Assembly: GCF_014696825.1 (NCBI RefSeq)
Contig: NZ_JACJQU010000015.1
Span: 1-64,000, forward strand
Length of the DNA: 64,000 nucleotides
Direction: 5' to 3'
Source: Anabaena sphaerica FACHB-251
GTDB lineage: Bacteria > Cyanobacteriota > Cyanobacteriia > Cyanobacteriales > Nostocaceae
Program-made: the position numbers and the translations under genes
The notes under the pieces: generated by a model
Seen by the model: the letters and a program-made list of their open reading frames with translations, nothing else
The model's database searches: none
What the model was told of the DNA's origin: nothing
Shown: positions 27,234 to 36,189 of the stretch, one piece after another
Position numbering within the stretch: position 1 is the stretch's first letter
Layout of the letters: the number at the start of each line of letters is the position of its first letter

Positions 27234-28706
27234 TTAAACAGATTCACGCCAAGTAGCTGGCGCTTCTATATAATCAGGAAGACGAGTAGTGTGATCGCCC
27301 AATGCCCTAATTATCTGCTCAGATTCAAGGTTTTTCGCCCCGGTTAAAATCGCCCCAGTCAGTTTAACATCATCAAAATGAGCGCCCGATAAATTAGCAC
27401 CTATGAGATTTGCCCCGGAAAGATCAGCTTCATCAAGTATCGCTTTACAAAGATTAGCGCCCATCAAATTAGCATGATGTAAATCTGCTTCTGTCAAACT
27501 AGCTTCACTAAGGTTAGCAAAATAAATATCTGTTTGCTGTAATTTGGCAGCATTCAAATTTGCACCTTGCAGATTAGCACCATTGAGATTTGCACCTTGC
27601 AAATTCGCAGCAATCAAACCTGCTGAACGTAAGTTAGTTTTACCTAATTTCGCCCCTTGCAAATTAGCTAGAAATAACTTAGCACCGGAGAGGTTAGCAG
27701 CTTTAAGATTTGCTTGTTGCAAATTAGCTTTATACAAGTTTGCAGCTTGTAAGTTGGCTGAACGCAAACTTGCACCAAATAAATTAGCTGAACGCAAGTT
27801 TACTCCATATAAATTAGCAAGATTGAGATTAGCTCGACTTACAATAGCTCCCCGCAAACTAGCTTTAAACAAGTTGGCTTTATAAAGAATCGAACCGATG
27901 AGTTTAGCACCATCCAAAACTGCTTGACTTAAATCAGCATCCCGCAAATCTGCACCAGACAAATCCGCTCCCCGTAAGTCTACCCCTTGCAGTTTAGCTC
28001 CTGCTAAATCAACTCGTCTAATATCGGTATTACGTAAATCCAATTTTTGATTTTCTCGATCCTGTTGAAAATTGCGTCTACTGATCACAGTCAATGCTGC
28101 TTGAATATCAGTACGAAGTTTAAAAGATTCTGATGCTAGAGAATAATTGGTTGGCTGTTGACGGCGCATCCTGTCACGATTTTTACCCAAATCAATGCTC
28201 ATGAAATCTTCTGGTTTTTGTAGTTTCCTCTCTGTTTGTATCGGTGCATTTTCGCGGACAAAAGCAGTGAGAATTTCCATAATTGTCCAATGTTCTTGGG
28301 GGAACTCCTGAGCAATTCTTTCTAAAGCATAAATTGCACCTGTGCGCGTTTCTACTTTGTCATGTCCTAACTGGGCAATTCCGCCAATAAACCGTTCTGC
28401 AATCAGTCTTTCTTGGGTAAGTTTGGTATTTTCAATGCTAATTGCTAGAGTTTTCTCTGCTGTAATTGCATTTTTCTCTATTGCTTGTGTGCGCCTTGCT
28501 GCATAATAAACATTAAGCATGACAGCTACAGCCAGAAAAACTAAGGCAATAGTAATTAATGCTTGATTTTTGTCAGATATTTGCTGCTGAAGTGATAACT
28601 TCTCAATATTAGTAGATGCGAAGACAATCAGTATTAAGGACAGAAGCACAATAACGATGATGGTGATCAACCAATACAAAGTTGTGTCTGTCTTTTTAGC
28701 AGACAT
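27234..28706 (-). CDS. Membrane-anchored pentapeptide-repeat protein
   Basis: 490 residues from ATG 28706; GTG at 28724 would add six residues. Two membrane segments (LYWLITIIVIVLLSLILIVF and LITIALVFLAVAVMLNVYY) occupy the first 70 residues. A soluble segment GGIAQLGHDKVETRTGAIYALERIAQEFP follows, a block common in cyanobacterial pentapeptide proteins and tied to membrane-proximal repeats. From about residue 200 to 465 there are some fifty A(N/D)Lxx repeats that would form a right-handed beta helix, e.g. ANLQGANLNGANLQGANLNA. Such proteins are abundant in cyanobacteria; functions are mostly unknown. The C-terminus ends in a short charged cap. Confidence 0.9.
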   Translation of the reverse strand: MSAKKTDTTLYWLITIIVIVLLSLILIVFASTNIEKLSLQQQISDKNQALITIALVFLAVAVMLNVYYAARRTQAIEKNAITAEKTLAISIENTKLTQERLIAERFIGGIAQLGHDKVETRTGAIYALERIAQEFPQEHWTIMEILTAFVRENAPIQTERKLQKPEDFMSIDLGKNRDRMRRQQPTNYSLASESFKLRTDIQAALTVISRRNFQQDRENQKLDLRNTDIRRVDLAGAKLQGVDLRGADLSGADLRDADLSQAVLDGAKLIGSILYKANLFKASLRGAIVSRANLNLANLYGVNLRSANLFGASLRSANLQAANLYKANLQQANLKAANLSGAKLFLANLQGAKLGKTNLRSAGLIAANLQGANLNGANLQGANLNAAKLQQTDIYFANLSEASLTEADLHHANLMGANLCKAILDEADLSGANLIGANLSGAHFDDVKLTGAILTGAKNLESEQIIRALGDHTTRLPDYIEAPATWRESV

Positions 28707-28959
28707 ACCAGAAAGATGCTTCACAATAATGAGTTATTACGGAAATGATTAAAAAAAACAGTATAGCATTTAGCCGCAAATTTAGAAATGTAAAATTTTC
28801 TTTCTCACAACAAAGGGTAAAGGTTTTTCATTTTTCCCCTTACCCTTTACCCTTCTTGATATAGTTACAGTGTATAGCAGGTTGCAGGAAGTACAAACAG
28901 GAGTGTGAAAAAGTCATGCACCAACCTCCTACCTCATTGCACTAGGTATATATTGATTC

Positions 28960-29649
28960 TTAAAACTTATTAAAGTTAACTTCTCTCAGATTTGCTCCAT
29001 CAAGGATAGCATCACTCAAATTTGCATCCTCTAAACTAGCTAAATATAAATTAACTCGATGCAATTTAGCACCAGAAAGATCAGCACCTCTAAGGTTTGC
29101 TGCACTGAGGATAGCACCAGAGAGATCAGCAGCACTAAGGTTTGCACCAGAGAGATTTGCTGCACTGAGGATAGCACCAGAGAGGTTTGCATCAGCTAGA
29201 TTTGCTTGTGATAGATTAGCTTGATAAAGGTTAGTTTGTTCTAGGTTTGCACCTTGCAAGTTTAGTCCCCTTAAGTCTGTGTAACTTAAGTCAATCTGCT
29301 CATTTTCTGGGTCTTTCTTTGTGTCTCTCCTGCCGATGACGGTAATAGCTGCTTGAATCAGTGATCGCGTGTTTACTGAAGTGTTACTCATTACTTCTTC
29401 TGGGCATAGATTAGCAGCTTTATTTCGGACGAAATTAGTCAGCATATCCATAATTATCCAGTGGTATTGTGGATTAACTTCCGCCAGACGCTCTAAATCA
29501 TTAATTGCAGCTAGACTGGTTTCTATGGGATTATTCTCCAGTCGTTGTAAAACTTTCATTAAATAATCTTGATTAGAGTTATCGCCTTTATTATTCTTTA
29601 GTTTATTTTGAATTGCCAGCATCCAATGGAGGATTTTGCTTACCAACAT
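28960..29649 (-). CDS. Pentapeptide-repeat protein, soluble
   Basis: 229 residues from ATG 29649. A short N-terminal helix (KILHWMLAIQNKLKNN) is followed by the segment NNPIETSLAAINDLERLAEVNPQYHWIIMDMLTNFVRN, which parallels the pre-repeat region of the upstream neighbour at 27234. The pentapeptide array runs from about residue 118 to 225 (DLSGAILSAANLSGANLSAA and similar). It lacks the two membrane segments. The two genes are head-to-tail on the same strand about 250 bp apart and may be a duplicated pair. Confidence 0.88.
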   Translation of the reverse strand: MLVSKILHWMLAIQNKLKNNKGDNSNQDYLMKVLQRLENNPIETSLAAINDLERLAEVNPQYHWIIMDMLTNFVRNKAANLCPEEVMSNTSVNTRSLIQAAITVIGRRDTKKDPENEQIDLSYTDLRGLNLQGANLEQTNLYQANLSQANLADANLSGAILSAANLSGANLSAADLSGAILSAANLRGADLSGAKLHRVNLYLASLEDANLSDAILDGANLREVNFNKF

Positions 29650-29781
29650 ACATTAATTAAAATAATCTTGTGCTGTCTTGATAATTAAGAAAACTTTGGG
29701 GATGAGTAGATTATTCATCACCAACCGATGGAAATCATGATTATATTGATATTTAATCCCTGATGAAATTTAAGTTTCCAG

Positions 29782-30951
29782 ATGCAGCCAAATTCCCGAC
29801 CAAGCCTAAAAAACCTAGTGTTCATAGGTGGTGGACATAGTCATGCCATTGTCTTGAAGCTTTTTGGTAATAACCCTGTGGCTGGAGTAAATTTGACCTT
29901 AATTACTCCAGATCAATATACACCCTACTCTGGGATGTTGCCCGGACATATTGCCAGATTTTACAATTATTCTGAATGCCATATTGACTTGCAAACTTTA
30001 AGCAAATTTGCTAAAGCTCGTTTGTATCTTGATAGAGTCGTGGGGCTAGATTTAAAAAATAACAAAGTGGTTTGTGCTAACAGACCTGCGGTAGATTTTG
30101 ATATTCTGTCTATCGATATTGGCAGCACTCCGATGAAATTGTCTGTATCAGGTGCGGCAGAATATACAATTGCGGCGAAACCAGTAGCACAACTTTTAGA
30201 ACATTGGTATAAATTACAGGAAATGGTGATGAGAAACCCCCAAAAGCCGCTAAGTATTAGTATTGTTGGTGGTGGGGCTGGGGGTGTAGAATTGGCGTTA
30301 TCAATGTTGGCAGGTTTACGGAGATTGGGAATTGAAAATTTAGAAGTGCATTTATGGCAACGCACTGGGGAATTAATGCCAAATCATCACCCATCAGTGC
30401 GGCAAATTATGCAGGAAGTTCTAATTAGTCAAGGTGCAAAATTGCATTTGTGTGAAAATGTGTGTCAAGTTAGACAAATAATAGATGATCAATTAGAAAT
30501 TAAATCTGAATCTGGCTTAATAATCAGGTGTGATCAAGTATTTTGGGTGACACAAGCAGCAGCAGCAAATTGGGTAAAAGATTCGGGAATTGGTACTGAT
30601 GAAAAAGGTTTTATTTTAGTAGATGATCATTTGCAATCTGTTACCCATCCCCAAATTTTTGCAGCGGGTGATATTGCCACGATGATTAATTATCACTTAT
30701 CAAAAGCTGGTGTATTTGCGGTGCGTCAAGGTAAACCACTGTATGAGAATTTGCGAAGGATGATTTTCGGTAAATCACTTCAACCCTACAAACCACAAAA
30801 AGAGTATTTAAGTTTAATTGGGACTGGTGATGGACGCGCATTAGCCACGAGAGGAAATTTCACCTTACCACCTCATCAATTACTTTGGCACTGGAAAGAC
30901 TTTATTGATCGCCGCTTCATGGCAAAATTTCAAAATATACCAAAAACCTGA
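29782..30951 (+). CDS. FAD/NAD(P)-dependent oxidoreductase of the SelD-N-terminal type
   Basis: 389 residues from ATG 29782. The FAD motif VFIGGGHSHAIVLKLFG, the YTPYSGMLPGHIARFY loop and the second Rossmann motif SIVGGGAGGVELALSML are visible, with VFAAGDIATM near the C-terminus. The protein resembles the NDH-2-like half found fused to selenide, water dikinase (SelD) in many cyanobacteria, ending FMAKFQNIP where the SelD half normally begins. Here a stop follows and no SelD sequence is found downstream. It may be a stand-alone form or a lineage that lost the second half. It would act as a membrane-associated NAD(P)H dehydrogenase; acceptor unknown. Confidence 0.85.
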   Translation: MQPNSRPSLKNLVFIGGGHSHAIVLKLFGNNPVAGVNLTLITPDQYTPYSGMLPGHIARFYNYSECHIDLQTLSKFAKARLYLDRVVGLDLKNNKVVCANRPAVDFDILSIDIGSTPMKLSVSGAAEYTIAAKPVAQLLEHWYKLQEMVMRNPQKPLSISIVGGGAGGVELALSMLAGLRRLGIENLEVHLWQRTGELMPNHHPSVRQIMQEVLISQGAKLHLCENVCQVRQIIDDQLEIKSESGLIIRCDQVFWVTQAAAANWVKDSGIGTDEKGFILVDDHLQSVTHPQIFAAGDIATMINYHLSKAGVFAVRQGKPLYENLRRMIFGKSLQPYKPQKEYLSLIGTGDGRALATRGNFTLPPHQLLWHWKDFIDRRFMAKFQNIPKT

Positions 30952-31338
30952 TAAATTGCACTATCAGCCTAAAGATATAGTAGTGGAAATTGTAGTTCGC
31001 CCCATAGGGGTTATTCCCGGCAAACAAAGGACATGAGATATTTGTCTATGCTTTTTGGAACTATAACCATAACTAAGACTAACCAACTAGTCCAGCGGCC
31101 GATGCGTTCAGTGCAGGTATCAATAAAGTTTGAGATGTTTAATAAATTTTCCAATGGTCTTCTTCCCTCCTGAGTTGCTGTAAATGTAGTTTACATTGTG
31201 AAGGGATTTAGATCCCCGACTTCTTGAAGAAGTTGGGAATCTGGTTGTGCAAATTTCTTCTTAATGTCTTTTTTTTCTGGCTCAAATGCGGTATTGTAAT
31301 TTTGAACACTTTTAGCACAAAGCCAACTGGTTATTAAT
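30952..31338. other. Gene-free stretch with a small inverted repeat
   Basis: No coding frame is credible. It includes a GATCCCCGACTTCT-family hairpin at 31211-31241 and otherwise looks like ordinary spacer holding the RNase T2 promoter. Confidence 0.5.
31211..31241. repeat. GATCCCCGACTTCTT hairpin, slightly mismatched
   Basis: GATCCCCGACTTCTT pairs with AAGAAGTTGGGAATC around a GA centre, with two mismatches. It belongs to the dispersed family seen at 14162 and 27118. Confidence 0.7.
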
Positions 31339-32007
31339 ATGCAAATAAAGAACCTTGTAGTCGCTTCTTCTTTATTGATAACTACCTTAGCTATACCGAA
31401 TAGTGCAGTAGCTCAAAAACCTGGTATTCCTGGTAAATTTGATTTTTATGTTTTAACATTATCCTGGTCTCCTGATCATTGCGCGAGAAATGGTAATCGT
31501 GACCCCCAGCAGTGCAGTCCAGGAAGAAAATATGGTTTTGTTTTACATGGACTTTGGCCACAATATCAAAAAGGTTATCCCGCTAACTGTTCAACTGAAA
31601 AATTACCTTCCTTAGTCAAAGAGAAGTTTAGAGGTTTGTTTCCCAGTGAGAAACTTTATAATCATGAATGGGAAAAACATGGAACTTGTTCAGGTCAAAA
31701 ACCTAACGAATATCTAGCATTAAGTAGAGAGTTAAAATATTCTCTCGTTATTCCCACAGCTTATAAAAGTCCTGAAAAACCTTTTCGTACTACGGTTAAA
31801 AACTTAAAAATTGCCTTTCTCAGTGCTAATAAAAAATTTACTGCTAATAGTATTGCGCCCTATTGTTCTGATTCTGGTAGGTTTTTACAAGAAGTTTTCT
31901 TTTGTTATTCTAAAGATGGTAAGGCTGGTATTTGTAGTGAGGAGATTTTGAGACGTTCTCAAAAAAGTTGTGGACAGGATAGTTTTTTAGTGAGAAATGT
32001 AAGGTAA
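31339..32007 (+). CDS. Ribonuclease T2 family protein (exported)
   Basis: 222 residues from ATG 31339. Residues 1-25 form a signal peptide (KNLVVASSLLITTLAIPNSAVA), so it is exported to the periplasm or outside. The mature part has the two catalytic blocks of RNase T2: CAS I in FVLHGLWPQY and CAS II in NHEWEKHGTC, each with its catalytic His, plus Trp and Lys/Glu residues that bind the RNA phosphate. Cysteines are spaced for disulfides, consistent with export. It would cut single-stranded RNA to 3'-phosphates through cyclic intermediates, perhaps for nutrient scavenging. Confidence 0.93.
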   Translation: MQIKNLVVASSLLITTLAIPNSAVAQKPGIPGKFDFYVLTLSWSPDHCARNGNRDPQQCSPGRKYGFVLHGLWPQYQKGYPANCSTEKLPSLVKEKFRGLFPSEKLYNHEWEKHGTCSGQKPNEYLALSRELKYSLVIPTAYKSPEKPFRTTVKNLKIAFLSANKKFTANSIAPYCSDSGRFLQEVFFCYSKDGKAGICSEEILRRSQKSCGQDSFLVRNVR

Positions 32008-32038
32008 AATTAAATAAAATTAAGGGAAGGTTTGAATC

Positions 32039-32410
32039 ATGAACTGGAAAAAATATATTCATTCAGATTCACAAATCTTGCTAGGTAAGCCAAGTGTTAA
32101 ATATCATGGAATCTTTACCCAATAATTGGAAAGATATTCAACCTGAAATTGTATATGTTGTATCTCTTTCAACTGGTGATTTGCCAGTTTTATTTAGTCA
32201 GTAACAGATAAAATATGATCAAAAAGTAAGCATTTAAAGGCAATTATGAAATGACTAGTACACCCGCGTGGTAGTATTGGGCTTGTTGATTCTCAAGAAA
32301 AAGGATATGATTTAAAATCTAAAGTGTTAGGTAAAGATGGTGATAGAAGGTTTCATGCAAAATATATTAATGGTATCTTGCATTTTCCTGGTTTTATAAC
32401 AGAACATTAA
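32039..32410 (+). pseudogene. Decayed gene fragments (DUF433-like start and unknown pieces)
   Basis: Three short frames follow each other. 32039-32125 encodes MNWKKYIHSDSQILLGKPSV then a few odd residues, and its start resembles DUF433 proteins (SDPxILxGKPxVKGTR). 32106-32204 encodes 32 residues beginning MESLPNNWKDIQPEIVYVVS. 32255-32410 encodes 51 residues without a start, ending FHAKYINGILHFPGFITEH. None is long enough for a domain and their junctions are abrupt. I read this as debris of two or three genes, perhaps toxin-antitoxin related. Confidence 0.4.
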
Positions 32411-32424
32411 TCCATCTAAAAATT

Positions 32425-32610
32425 ATGACTACACTCCAATTTAAAAATCACCCAGTTTGGCAAGATTTAACTGAGATATTAGAAAATTTAAATACTAATA
32501 CTCTGATTAAAAAAATTGGTTCTACCGTACTTGTTATGCTAAATTACCAGTCTGAAAGAGGGAACAGGGAACAGGGAACAGGGAACAGGGTAAAGAGGCA
32601 AATTTTGTGA
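32425..32610 (+). CDS. Doubtful 61-aa frame ending in STRR
   Basis: MTTLQFKNHPVWQDLTEILE, then about 20 residues, then a tail GNREQGTGNR written by the GGGAACA repeat at 32562-32588. I recognise no family. It is probably a truncated remnant or no gene at all. Confidence 0.25.
   Translation: MTTLQFKNHPVWQDLTEILENLNTNTLIKKIGSTVLVMLNYQSERGNREQGTGNRVKRQIL
32562..32588 (+). repeat. GGGAACA STRR (four copies)
   Basis: Four head-to-tail heptads of the same family as TGTTCCC at 51746. They run through the end of the doubtful 61-residue frame. Confidence 0.85.
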
Positions 32611-32900
32611 TAATATCCAAAATTTGTGGCTTATTTCTTATGTATATTAAGCCTTCCGAAGTTTTTTGAGATTGATTTTGCATATTAGGTACTGAAGAAC
32701 CAAAAAATTTTCTTCCCTCTTCCTCTCTTCTCTTCGTGTTCTTCGCTTCTACCCTGCGGGAACTGCTGAGTGCTACGCACCGCTACGCGAACGCAGAACG
32801 TGGTTCATTAAAAAACAAAATCCTCTAAATTATTACGAAATATAACACTTATGTCCTAATATTTAAATTGCACCCATTGATACCTGTACAATTCTACCCC

Positions 32901-33548
32901 ATGAATCAAATCATCTGGATCGCAAGACACGCCAACCGACTCGACTTTGTAAATCCTGATTGGTTTCTCACAGCGGAAAAACGCTATGATCCACCATTAT
33001 CAGATGATGGCATGGTACAGGCACAACAACTAGCAAAACGACTAAAAGGCGAAAAAATCAGCCATATTTTCGCATCCCCCTTTTTGCGAACAGTGCAAAC
33101 AGCTAATGCGATCGCAGAAGTCTTAGATTTACCAATTAAACTAGAAACAGGCTTGAGTGAATGGTTAAATCCAGAATGGATGACAGAAGCACCAGAAAGA
33201 CTGTCAACGTCGGATTTAGCAGCATTATTCCCCAGAATAGATATTAGCTACACATCGCGGATTGCGGCACAATATCCCGAAACCCATGAAAAGGTAAGAC
33301 AACGTTCTGCACAAACAGCAAGATGTCTGGTGACTGAGTTCTGGCCTGATGATATTCTTTTGGTAGCACATGGCGCTTCTGTACTGGGTGCAGCGATGGG
33401 TTTAGTAGGTGATATAGCCAAAACAGAAGTTAAAGCTACTTTATGTTCTTTAGTAAAAGTGGTACGTCAAGAATCAGAATGGTTACTAGAACTAAAGGGA
33501 GATACTTCTCATTTGACCACAATCGAGGAAGTAGTAAGATTTGTATAA
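32901..33548 (+). CDS. Histidine phosphatase superfamily protein
   Basis: 215 residues from ATG 32901; a TTG at 32868 would add 11 residues and is less likely. The catalytic RHG-like box is WIARHANRLDF (phosphohistidine His, with Ala in place of the usual Gly). The second box is SPFLRTVQTANAIAE, and the C-terminal catalytic His lies in ILLVAHGASVLGAAMGL. The insert with WLNPEWMTEAPERLS is typical of cyanobacterial members of this phosphoglycerate mutase-like group. Substrate is unknown; such enzymes remove phosphate from sugars, nucleotides or proteins. No operon partner is tight. Confidence 0.88.
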   Translation: MNQIIWIARHANRLDFVNPDWFLTAEKRYDPPLSDDGMVQAQQLAKRLKGEKISHIFASPFLRTVQTANAIAEVLDLPIKLETGLSEWLNPEWMTEAPERLSTSDLAALFPRIDISYTSRIAAQYPETHEKVRQRSAQTARCLVTEFWPDDILLVAHGASVLGAAMGLVGDIAKTEVKATLCSLVKVVRQESEWLLELKGDTSHLTTIEEVVRFV

Positions 33549-33640
33549 GTCAGGAGTCAGGAGTTAGGAGGAGGCAGTGCGGTGGACGGGTTCCCCGGCA
33601 TAAAGCAACTGCCGTTCAGGAGTCAGAATATTTGATAAAT
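33549..33640. repeat. STRR and GC-rich palindromic repeat
   Basis: GTCAGGA heptads (33549-33570) are followed by a GC-rich element (about 33572-33615) whose ends GGCAGTGC and GCAACTGCC are roughly inverted, then another CAGGAGTCAG. This is typical cyanobacterial spacer repeat material. Confidence 0.6.
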
Positions 33641-33744
33641 CAGTAGATGATCAAGTAGTAATTTTTGGCGTAAACCTGAAAAACCTAACTGCTGTTTGCT
33701 GATAGCTAAATAATTACAGCACAAGTAACTAACTGATAAATTTT

Positions 33745-34770
33745 ATGACATTGCTATTAGCAGGAGATATCGGCGGGACCAAAACAATTTTGAGACTGGT
33801 GGAATCCTTGGAGTCGTTAGGGTTAAAAACTTTGCATGAGGAGAGTTACCGCAGTGGAGATTTTCCCGATTTAGTGCCAATAGTGCAGAAGTTTTTAGCC
33901 GCCGCGAATACATCAACACCAGAAAAAGCTTGTTTTGCGATCGCTGGCCCTGTGGTAAAAAATACTGCTAAACTGACTAACTTAGCCTGGTTTTTAGATA
34001 CGGAACGTTTAGCCCAACAATTAGGTATACCTGCAATTTCCCTGATTAATGACTTTGCAGCCGTTGGTTATGGTATTTTTGGTTTAACCAAACAAGATTT
34101 ACTCACTTTGCAAGTTGGGAAACACCAAGCCGATGCACCTATGGCGGTTATTGGTGCAGGAACAGGTTTAGGACAAGGTTTTTTAATCAAACAGGGAAAC
34201 CAGTATCAAGTTTTTCCCTCAGAAGGTGGACACGCAGATTTTGCCCCCCGCAACGAGTTAGAGTTTCAATTGTTGAAATACTTGTTAGATAAACATGATA
34301 TTCAACGTGCTTCTGTAGAAAGAGTAGTTTCTGGTTTGGGCATTACTTCCATTTACCAATTTTTAAGAGATCGTCAAATAGACTCCGAAAACCCAGAAAT
34401 TGCCCAAATTGTCAGAAGTTGGGAACAAGAAGCCGGACAAGCCGAAAAAACCGTTGATCCTGGTGCAGCTATTGGTAGTGCAGCCGTAGCTAAAAGCGAT
34501 CGCCTTTCAGAACAAACCATGCAACTCTTCGTTGAAGCTTACGGTGCCGAAGCTGGTAATTTAGCCTTGAAACTCTTACCCTACGGTGGATTATACATTG
34601 CTGGTGGTATCGCTCCCAAAATTCAGCCTTTGATGCAAAATGGTAGTTTTATGTTAAGTTTCACCCAAAAAGGAAGAATGCGTTCTCTCCTCGAAGAAAT
34701 ACCGGTGCATATAATTCTTAATCAACAAGTAGGATTAATTGGTGCTGCTTTGTCTGCGTCTAGGTTATAA
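33745..34770 (+). CDS. glk: Glucokinase
   Basis: 341 residues, normal for cyanobacterial Glk (PF02685 type). It phosphorylates glucose with ATP at the entry to glycolysis or the oxidative pentose phosphate pathway. The phosphate-binding motif is LLAGDIGGTKTILRL, the second is FAIAGPVV, the glucose-binding block includes ISLINDFAAVGYGI with its catalytic Asp, and GAGTGLGQGFLI and PSEGGHADFAPR follow. C-terminal YGGLYIAGGIAPKI completes the ASKHA fold. Start ATG 33745. The following secreted-protein gene begins 42 bp after its stop, so they may share a transcript. Confidence 0.95.
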   Translation: MTLLLAGDIGGTKTILRLVESLESLGLKTLHEESYRSGDFPDLVPIVQKFLAAANTSTPEKACFAIAGPVVKNTAKLTNLAWFLDTERLAQQLGIPAISLINDFAAVGYGIFGLTKQDLLTLQVGKHQADAPMAVIGAGTGLGQGFLIKQGNQYQVFPSEGGHADFAPRNELEFQLLKYLLDKHDIQRASVERVVSGLGITSIYQFLRDRQIDSENPEIAQIVRSWEQEAGQAEKTVDPGAAIGSAAVAKSDRLSEQTMQLFVEAYGAEAGNLALKLLPYGGLYIAGGIAPKIQPLMQNGSFMLSFTQKGRMRSLLEEIPVHIILNQQVGLIGAALSASRL

Positions 34771-34812
34771 ATAGCAGAAACAGTGAAATCAGCATCTGCG
34801 AAGGCTACAAAT

Positions 34813-35415
34813 ATGACTATCAAATTTTTATTACCTTTCATCGCTGCCACTTTTTTATACAGTGGGTTTGTTTCGGCCGAGGTGCGTAAACCTAAAGCCG
34901 CTGCTTCTGGCAGTAAACCAACTGTTCCTAAAGTCGTGCAGCCAAAATGGAAGGTATTCACTCCCCCAGATAAAAGTTTTCAGATTTTGATGCCAGGAAG
35001 ACCAAAAGTGAAAACTCAAACGCAAAAAACCTACATGGGAGAAATAAAATTACAAATATTTACAGCCCTACCACCGGAACAAGAAGTTGCATATTTAGTA
35101 ACTTACAATGAATTTCCTTATAGTTATGCCCAAATGACTAGTCCACAAAAAATACTGAATCAAGCGCAATCTAACACTTTAAAAGCTACACAAAGCAATT
35201 TAATTAGTGAACGCAATATTCGCAGTTCAAACGGTCATCCAGGCAAAGAAATTCAATATGTAGATTCGTCTGGTAAGGTAACTACAAATAGGATGTATGT
35301 TGCTGAAGGACGACTCTATCAAGTCATGGCGATAGTCTCTAAAAAACAGCGTTCAACTTTAAGTAAAACCATGACAGGATATTTGAATTCCTTTCAGTTG
35401 GTTGTCAGAAGATGA
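34813..35415 (+). CDS. Exported hypothetical protein
   Basis: 200 residues from ATG 34813; GTG at 34783 would add 10 polar residues before the signal peptide and is rejected. Signal peptide at about 1-23 (IKFLLPFIAATFLYSGFVSA). The mature part has WKVFTPPDKSFQILMPGRPK, then VAYLVTYNEFPYSY and MYVAEGRLYQVMAIVSKKQR, a beta-rich pattern seen in small exported cyanobacterial proteins without known function. It follows glk closely and is itself followed by a convincing terminator. Confidence 0.75.
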   Translation: MTIKFLLPFIAATFLYSGFVSAEVRKPKAAASGSKPTVPKVVQPKWKVFTPPDKSFQILMPGRPKVKTQTQKTYMGEIKLQIFTALPPEQEVAYLVTYNEFPYSYAQMTSPQKILNQAQSNTLKATQSNLISERNIRSSNGHPGKEIQYVDSSGKVTTNRMYVAEGRLYQVMAIVSKKQRSTLSKTMTGYLNSFQLVVRR

Positions 35416-35475
35416 GACAATTTTGGATTTTGAGAAAATTACCCTCAGATTAGAAATCTAGGTCTATACAAACAA

Positions 35476-35506
35476 AGCCCGTCTACGCGGGCTAAATGGT
35501 TTTTTT
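35476..35506 (+). terminator. Rho-independent-type terminator
   Basis: AGCCCG (35476-35481) pairs with CGGGCT (35488-35493), and a run of T (35500-35506) follows on the plus strand. It lies 60 bp after the stop of the exported protein gene. Confidence 0.55.
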
Positions 35507-35544
35507 GTGGTTTCAAGTCTTGAACCAAACAATCTTCTTGCTTC

Positions 35545-35889
35545 CTAATAATTGTAACAAGTTTGTTGACCAGTGTAAGGATCGTAAGTACAGTAAAACC
35601 TTTCCCCAGGATAAGTGGGGTTGACGTATACAGGCGGTCTTCCTGGTGTACCTTGGTAAAAATGATGTTTTTTTGAAGTTTGTCCACCGGGATACTGTCC
35701 ACCAGGATACTGTCCACCGGGATACTGTCCACCGGGATACTGTCCACCAGGATATTGTCCACCGGGATACTGTCCACCGGGATATTGTCCACCGGGATAC
35801 TGTCCACCTCGAATTTGATCCATTTCTTTGTCGTTTATTTCTTCGTAAAGACTGGAGTTTTGCACCGCTGATTGTTGATTTTTAAACAT
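35545..35889 (-). CDS. Double-glycine-leader-like peptide with eight QYPGG repeats
   Basis: 114 residues from ATG 35889, with a strong GGAGG ribosome-binding site. The first 28 residues resemble a bacteriocin/RiPP leader: acidic-amphipathic ([15 protein letters not shown]) ending in RGG. Immediately after come eight perfect copies of QYPGG. The last part has two cysteines in [17 protein letters not shown]. Secretion by a peptidase-containing ABC exporter with cleavage after GG would be predicted for such leaders. No modification enzyme or exporter gene lies next to it. An alternative is a structural or surface protein. Nothing hydrophobic is present, so it is not a standard signal peptide. 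Confidence 0.75.
   Translation of the reverse strand: MFKNQQSAVQNSSLYEEINDKEMDQIRGGQYPGGQYPGGQYPGGQYPGGQYPGGQYPGGQYPGGQYPGGQTSKKHHFYQGTPGRPPVYVNPTYPGERFYCTYDPYTGQQTCYNY
35683..35802 (-). repeat. 15-bp tandem repeat (8 units) coding QYPGG
   Basis: Eight tandem 15-bp units differ only at silent positions (CAG/CAA, TAT and third bases), which means selection has kept the peptide unit while bases drift. Confidence 0.92.
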
Positions 35890-35894
35890 TTATG

Positions 35895-35900
35895 CCTCCT
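35895..35900 (-). promoter_or_regulatory. GGAGG ribosome-binding site of the QYPGG peptide gene
   Basis: AAGGAGG is readable on the coding strand a few bases before the ATG at 35889, a near-perfect Shine-Dalgarno that fixes the start. Confidence 0.7.
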
Positions 35901-36189
35901 TCAAAAACAACATTTTTTGTAATACCCAGATTTAAACTTGATAAGTCTTTAATTTAATGTTATATATTAACCGCAATTAATTCCTTAACTTTTGACAGAT
36001 AAATCAACATCAATTCATATATCGAAAGTTAGAAACCATGATGATAATTTATCAATTGATAATTGATAATTGTTTTACTCAAGGTTGAAAACCTCTCCTT
36101 TTAAGGAGAAAAAGCAGAAAAAATTTCTTATTTCCCAATCTTCTCACTTCCAAGTAAGGAAAGGAGAGGTAATTGTCAATATTCCTTTG
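35901..36189. other. AT-rich spacer upstream of the repeat-peptide gene
   Basis: It contains a short ATTGATAATTGATAATTG repeat near 36052-36070 and no coding frame. It presumably holds the promoter of the QYPGG gene. Confidence 0.45.

Noticed and set aside
27544-27885. 113-residue plus-strand frame inside the pentapeptide-repeat gene
   Set aside because: It mirrors the repeat codons of the minus-strand gene. The periodic Leu/Ala/Lys pattern is a shadow of A(N/D)Lxx repeats, and there is no ribosome-binding site.
35646-35885. Plus-strand and second minus-strand frames over the QYPGG repeats ([30 protein letters not shown])
   Set aside because: They arise because a 15-bp repeat keeps all six frames open. 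Only the QYPGG frame has a GGAGG site and silent variation between units.
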